Shown: positions 33,457 through 64,000 of the stretch, piece after piece | How positions within the stretch are numbered: the stretch's first letter is position 1 | How the letters are laid out: each line of letters begins with the position of its first letter | Assembly (NCBI GenBank): GCA_951217055.1 | Contig: OX578277.1 | Span: forward strand, 115,999,904-116,063,903 | Source of the DNA: Gerris lacustris | Taxonomy: Eukaryota; Arthropoda; Insecta; Hemiptera; Gerridae | Reading direction: 5' to 3' | Length of the DNA stretch: 64,000 nt | Notes under the pieces: generated by a model | Seen by the model: only the letters and a program-made list of their open reading frames with translations | Told to the model about the DNA's origin: nothing | The model's database searches: none | Program-made: the position numbers and the translations under genes

Positions 33457-33983
33457 GTTTCTATTTTTATCCGTGGCAGCGCTGCGATCGCAGTTCTGAG
33501 CATGCGTGGCAGTTACTATGACTCAAGGAGAAGAAATGTACGCCACTTTCAGATCGCTGCTGCCGACGTGTTCTTTGTAGTGCTTCTTTATAATGTCAGC
33601 CTTAATGGAAAATTCCGTCGCTTTTCTATATGCAAAGAAAGTTAAACCAAGTGAAATTTATCGGCAAATCTGCGAGGTTTACGGACAAAATGCTATGAGT
33701 GATTCAATGGTTAGAAGATAGGTCAGACTGTTCAATGAAGGACGTGATCAAGTGCACGATGAAGAACGAAGTGGACGCCCATCTTTGGTTGGGATTTAAG
33801 TAAAACCTCGCGCACAAGCGGTGGCATTTTCAATTAAGGCTGACATTACAAAGAAGCACTATAAAGAACACGTCGGCAGTAGCGATCTGAAAATGGCGTA
33901 CATTTCTTCTCCTTGAGTCAGAGTAACTGCCGCGCATGCTCAGAACTGCGATCGCAGCGTTGCCGCGGATAAAAATAGAAACT
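33457..33983 (+). mobile_element. Mariner derivative with about 150-bp inverted termini
   Basis: Arms 33457-33607 and 33834-33983 are near-perfect reverse complements (TTTTTATCCG, CTGCGATCGCAGTTCTGAGC, AAGAAATGTACGCC, GCCGACGTGTTCTTT-TAGTGCTTC). Between them lies a remnant of the transposase start. Such very long termini are unusual for mariner and suggest internal rearrangement or a palindromic foldback copy. Outer borders are approximate. Confidence 0.65.
33605..33799 (+). pseudogene. Mariner transposase N-terminus, nonsense-mutated
   Basis: The ATG at 33605 reads KKVKPSEIYRQICEVYGQNA and MSDSMVRR, then a TAG (33719-33721) where mariners have tryptophan. It continues VRLFNEGRDQVHDEERSGRP and stops at 33797-33799. 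This is the helix-turn-helix and GRPS region of the mariner DNA-binding domain. The DDE catalytic domain is deleted. Confidence 0.8.
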
Positions 33984-34282
33984 GAACTTATTTTGTAGAT
34001 ATACCTCGTATTCTGTATTCCTTCTATTATTCAAATTTAATTTAAAATTGGTCCCCAAAGGACACTAAAGTCTCAAGTAAAAAAATATTTATACAACATT
34101 TTCAATTTTATTTTCTTTTTTTCCATTTTCACGCCTCCTTTAACTTGCCTTCAGAGTTAAGTGTCCTGTCTAACCCACTCTAGATGCGCCCCTGAGATTG
34201 GTGCATAATTTTCATGATGGGCGTGATTGATTAAGTGCTGTAGCGTACTATTTCATGTGTAAAGTTACTGATTGGCCTGGTC

Positions 34283-60102
<25,820 letters not shown>

Positions 60103-60296
60103 AACCTTACTCTGTATAACCCCTGAACAGGTTTATCTTCTACCTTTCCGTCTCATCCTCAGGTTAGCCTCTGAAACAAATATTAGATTACATTTTAAAA
60201 ATGTTATGTAACACTATTGCTTTTATATTATTCAATTATTTTCCTCGCCAAACCAACTCAAAGCCTAGTTTATACTTTGCGACCTATCGTTCGTCT

Positions 60297-61529
60297 CAGT
60301 GGCGCACCCAGGATTTATTTTTGGGAGGGGCACAGATCAAAAAAAATAAGGGGGGGGGGGGGGGGGTGTATTGTGGGCTTAGCATAATCACAGACAATTA
60401 ACCAGTCTGGGTTTCTTTGTTCTTAAATTACTTCACATCAAGGGCGGATCCAGGCAATTTTGAAGGGGAGCTGGCTCTCTTTTAGGGGGGTCCGGGGGTC
60501 CTCCCCCGGGAAAATTTTTATAGTTTACGTTACTTGAAAACGTCTTTTTAGCCTATTCTAAGAGCATCTAAAATGTTATTATACAAATAAATTTAAGTTT
60601 TTTATGAACAGGACATGAAGACCGGGGTATTTTATTTAAACCAAATTATATACATACTAATAATATTTTATTATTAAAATTTGTACATTATATAATAGAT
60701 TAATGTTTTATTTTAGTAGCCAGAAAAATAAATTGGTAAACTTTAGATTAAAATAAAAACCCTTAAAACAAGAAAATTTTAATTAAAAATGTTATATTGT
60801 AACCTTTCATTCAAAATAAAGAATGGATAATAGTCGGAAAGAAATTCGTCCCACTAAAAAGTTCTGACCATGCGCAGTCGTAATTTTATGCAGATTTTTC
60901 CAAGTTCAATAGACGACACTTTTTTTACCGAGGATCCTCCCAAGGACTTTTTTACCAAGGGTACTCCATCCCTATTTTATAGATCCTTAACCTAAACGGG
61001 TTGATAACTTAACTTACTTCTATTCTTTTTCTTCATCTTCTTTTTAAACACAAAAAAAAAATATGTCGGGCAAAACTAGGTAGATTATTACTTATTTATT
61101 AAGTGATACTGACTTATTTAAAATACTTACTTATTTGCATACTTAAATTTTAAGTCTATAGCTTTGGAGGAGGGGGGGGGGGGGCACGTCTTTTTAAACG
61201 CCAAAAAAATATTTCGGGCTAAACTAGGTATATAATTACTTTTTTTTTTTTTTTTCACTATTACTTTAACATGTGCTGCGAAATTGCATACTTAAATTTT
61301 ACGTCTTTGGCTTTGGGGGGGGGGGGGGGGGGGGCACGTCATTTTAAACAAAAAAAAAATGTTGGGCTAAACTAGGTACCTATATAATTAACTTATTTAT
61401 TAATTTATTATTTTTTGACAATCACAACACTATTACTTTAACACGTGCTGCGGAATTGCATACTTAAATTTTAGGTCTGGCTTTGGGGGGGGCACGTGCC
61501 CCCCGTGCCCCCCCCTGGGTGCGCCACTG
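60297..61529. mobile_element. hAT-like element with perfect 8-bp TSD
   Basis: Ends CAGTGGCGCACCCAGG and CCTGGGTGCGCCACTG are exact inverted repeats; flanks GTTCGTCT at 60289-60296 and 61530-61537 are identical. Inside, a unit with GGGGGGGCACGTC, a CTAAACTAGGTA-type word and TGCATACTTAAATTTTA repeats three times (about 61130-61480). An internal CAAGGGCGGATCCAGG at 60438 looks like the left end of a second, truncated hAT. Confidence 0.88.
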
Positions 61530-61775
61530 GTTCGTCTTGCCGGATCAAACAAGTTATACTTCCATTCTGTAGGTGTATCTACACTACTCCATCTTGTCGT
61601 CCATTATACCTTCCCATTCAGTTGTACGAGCGTTGCTCGCGAACGTGGTGATGGATAACACTGCCCAACGAAGTTTGCCTGAGTGATAAAAAGAACTTTC
61701 ATCTCCAGTAGGGAGAAAAAGTTATGCTTTTGAATTAATTTAGAGGGACTAAAGTAAGTCTTTTCTTCCCTGAAC
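61530..61775. other. Intergenic DNA with fragment of repeat E
   Basis: CGAGCGTTGCTCGCGAACG and GGATAACACTGCCCAACGAA at 61627-61670 resemble the repeat E end at 53465-53510. No gene. Confidence 0.4.
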
Positions 61776-61779
61776 TCAA

Positions 61780-62275
61780 AAAGTAGGGAGAATAAGTAAA
61801 GTAGGGTAAAAAAGTAAAGATTGTAACTTAATTATTTTATAAATAGTAGAAAATGAATGGCTAATGTAATGAAGTTGTTGAAATCAGATTGGCGACACTG
61901 CTTTTTGGACCATGTTTATCTTTGTTTATAACCTGCACCTAAATAACCTTCTATTTGAGTTTAATTCAAATTCTTTTTTTTTAATATTGAATCTCTTATA
62001 TCTGCTATTAAAAGTGCTAATAATTATTGTTATTTATTAAAATAATAAATAAAAACTGTGCAATGGACTGGAGATAAAATATTGTATGTACCTCGTGAGT
62101 AAAGTTCCATTATTTCCCTCGCGATAATTATCTCCCTCGGCTGCGCCTCGGGAGCTAATTTGAGTTATTCCCTCGGGATTTATGGACCATGGTTCCTTCG
62201 GCTTCGCCTCAAAAACCAACTTTTTCGCTCAGGGAATAATGGCTTACTTTACTCCCTAGGTGCATAAATATAACT
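61780..62275 (+). repeat. Dispersed repeat J, copy 2
   Basis: Follows copy 1 (22560-23100) closely, with a deletion after GCAATGGACTGGAGATAAAA. Not coding. Confidence 0.7.
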
Positions 62276-62372
62276 TTTATTTCAAATTTAAACTAAATTT
62301 GACTCGTTAGCTCAAACTAAGGACGAACGTAAAAAGATTAGTCGGCGGACTGCAGCCTGGATCATAAGTTGG

Positions 62373-62504
62373 CAGTCTCGTCAAACTCTATGTACACATA
62401 ACAACTTACATTACTTGTTACGATTTGTCTGATCAGACAACACTTGACAAGACGTATAATAAAGAGTTTAACGAGACTGCACTTCACGTCTTATGTGAAG
62501 TGCA
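62373..62504. repeat. Inverted repeat and adjacent hairpin
   Basis: GCAGTCTCGTCAAACTCT (62373-62390) pairs with AGAGTTTAACGAGACTGC (62464-62481). GCACTTCAC (62480-62488) pairs with GTGAAGTGC (62496-62504). Probably transposon ends. Confidence 0.55.
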
Positions 62505-62719
62505 ATTAATGTCATACGTCTATCCGAGGTAAAACCTACGATGCGAGTGTGGAGTTTGCACCTGTGCGATAGCGAGGGTATAAAACCACACAAGCAAAGC
62601 AAAATGCAGTATTCGCACGAGTTGCGTATCGTATTTTATCTACGATTGTCGATTTTAATAATAAATACAGAAAAAACAAAATCAAACTTCCTGTATGTAA
62701 GTACGTATTTCTCTTTTGA

Positions 62720-62821
62720 TTAAGATGATATTAATTCATTAGTTGTATTTTCTGCCGAATTAATTATTTTGGAAGGTGTATAATTCTCCTCATTTTCTTC
62801 ATAATCACTTAAATCACTCAT
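62720..62821 (-). CDS. Short repeat-borne ORF, 33 codons, copy 2
   Basis: ATG at 62821, TAA at 62722-62720. Reads MSDLSDYEENEENYTPSK then IINSAENTTNELISS. Acidic and unrecognised. Conserved with the frames at 63251-63340 and 51655-51760; the leader CGAGTTTTTAGAGAAACA is shared. Probably exon 1 or a truncated start of a transposon protein; a host micropeptide cannot be excluded. Confidence 0.3.
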   Translation of the reverse strand: MSDLSDYEENEENYTPSKIINSAENTTNELISS

Positions 62822-63250
62822 TGTTTCTCTAAAAACTCGATATAAACCGTTACTTTAATTTAACAAACAGCAAATAAGAAGGTAAACAAACTCGCTAATC
62901 GTGCGTTGAATTCTTCACCTCATTCTGAACGCGCATACACAATGAATACAGCTACGAAAAGAATCACTTTCTATGTATCTAAACAGAGATATAATGTTTT
63001 TATATTTCTTATTAATCGAAGATAATAGTACATTACGCGTCGAGTGCGGAAAGTAGCATTGAATGCGAGTGTGGAGTTTGCACCCGAGCAACAGCGAGGG
63101 TAGTAAAACCACACAAGCAATGCAAAATGACGTTTTCGCACGAGTTGCGTACCGTACTTTATCTACGATTGTTAGATATAAATAATAAATACAGAAAAAA
63201 ATAAACTTGCTGTATGTAAGTTCGTAGCTCTTCTCTTGATAAAGATAGCA

Positions 63251-63340
63251 TTAATCTTGAGTTGTATTTTTTGCCGAATTAATTATTTCTGGAGGAGTAT
63301 TATTCTCTACATTTTCGTCAAAGCCACTTGATTCATTCAT
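63251..63340 (-). CDS. Short repeat-borne ORF, 29 codons, copy 3
   Basis: ATG at 63340, TAA at 63253-63251. Reads MNESSGFDENVENNTPPE then IINSAKNTTQD. The pattern ENxEN-TPxxIINSxxNTT is shared with copy 2, while the ATG-proximal residues differ. Confidence 0.3.
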   Translation of the reverse strand: MNESSGFDENVENNTPPEIINSAKNTTQD

Positions 63341-63438
63341 TGTTTTTCACTAAAAACTCGATATAAACCGTTACTTTAATAAAAGAACAGCAAATTAGTT
63401 TTGTTAAATGTAAACAAACTCGCTAATTCTGCGTAAAG

Positions 63439-63494
63439 CTGAAGAATTCCTCTTCTTTACCGCGCTAGCGTGGTAAAGAAGAGGAATTCTTCAG
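63439..63494. repeat. 56-bp near-perfect palindrome
   Basis: The left arm CTGAAGAATTCCTCTTCTTT-ACC is exactly inverted at 63472-63494. The centre GCTAGC is itself palindromic, leaving one mismatch overall. Found only in unit 2 of the duplication, so it arose by insertion or by inverted copying of the adjacent GAATTCTTC word. Confidence 0.9.
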
Positions 63495-63640
63495 AACTAT
63501 GAGACGCGCATGCGCAATGAATACGTAAATGATCACTTTCTACGCATCTAAACAGAGATATAATGTTTATATTTCGTATCAATCGTAGATAAAAATAATT
63601 TTTTGTTACTTATGCCATGTAGAATAGTTATAAAGTTCCC

Positions 63641-64000
63641 TCTTTATCTTTACAAATAACCCTTCAAAATATAGTGTTATACTAAGTCAGCAATGCATTT
63701 ACGTAATCACGGTCGTGTATATTAAAGCATTTCATTTTAAATTATTGTTTTGTGTTCATTTAAAAGTGAAGTGATGATTGTTCAAATCACAGAAAGGCGA
63801 GACAAATTTTACACTGATGATCACATATCCTGTAATAAACTGATGCTGTGTTGATCAGGTCCTAATTATTAATATTGATTTAATTTGGTATATTGTTTGC
63901 TAATTAGTGTGGCAAATGGCTTCCTCGCGTCCTATAGATGAATGAATGTTATAAAATAACGACCCTTCAATTTAAAAGGAATTAGAAGTGTGGTCGTTGG
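63641..64000. other. AT-rich end of window
   Basis: A dispersed word TTAGTGTGGCAAATGGCTTC-CTCGCG at 63904 has relatives at 27617, 42431 and 57581. No gene. Confidence 0.5.

Larger units (their letters stand above)
62530..63640 (-). repeat. Tandem duplication of a transposon-like unit
   Basis: Unit 1 (about 62530-63050) and unit 2 (about 63058-63600) share GCGAGTGTGGAGTTTGCACC, AAAACCACACAAGCAA, GCACGAGTTGCGTA, CTGCCGAATTAATTATTT-type and CTCGATATAAACCGTTACTT words. Each encodes one short reverse-strand frame. Part of the unit is found again, on the + strand, at 51590-51880. Confidence 0.65.

Noticed and set aside
60201..60401. 66-codon ORF near the pnr 5' end
   Set aside because: It runs from intergenic DNA into a hAT element and a G-run, and has no splice or domain support.

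Overview
The window looks like AT-rich, repeat-choked nuclear DNA of an insect (order not resolved from sequence alone). Evidence: spliced genes with GT-AG introns, a GATA factor with the double zinc finger of insect Pannier / vertebrate GATA4-6, arthropod-type transposons (BEL/Pao, a LOA/I-like LINE, Penelope, hAT, mariner, pogo-like) and no bacterial gene organisation.

Three host genes can be assembled. (1) A small two-exon gene on the + strand (8667-9890, 77 aa) and (2) its paralogue 9 kb downstream (18014-19859, 81 aa). Both encode an acidic N-terminus, an uncharged glycine-zipper core with the shared block VGAWTGFW and one invariant cysteine, and a proline/aspartate C-tail; each is split by a phase-1 intron at the same codon. 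I do not recognise this family and regard it as the most likely undescribed item. (3) A pannier-like GATA gene on the - strand spanning 60170 to 34283, whose five exons join in frame to 286 residues. Its 18.6-kb intron 58008-39361 holds a degenerate second copy of the N-finger exon (42018-42104), a complete LTR retrotransposon and a dense GATAAG cluster (52538-52717) that could be an autoregulatory enhancer.

Nearly everything else is mobile DNA, often nested. 1-5.2 kb: AT-rich DNA, copies of a repeat with a tRNA-like B-box, and a possible upstream promoter/exon. 5.2-7.8 kb: a hAT element inside a hAT element. 8.9-9.4 kb: a deleted mariner in the intron of the first small gene. 11.1-15.5 kb: a 5'-truncated LINE with 12-bp target duplications and two coding breaks. 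15.9-22.3 kb: dispersed repeats including a pogo-like element that itself contains a hAT MITE. 23.8-27 kb: a SINE, jockey-type RT debris and LINE debris. 28.2-29.3 kb: a short Penelope derivative with inverted termini and a hammerhead-like motif. 31-34 kb: hAT-like and mariner derivatives. 44.9-50.9 kb: an intact BEL/Pao element with identical 143-bp LTRs, inserted in an older TIR element. 56.8-61.5 kb: two more hAT MITEs. 61.8-64 kb: duplicated repeat units with short conserved reading frames and a 56-bp palindrome.

The two small genes plausibly form one tandem family. The GATA gene is independent of them. The transposons contribute no visible host function, but they explain most of the intron length.
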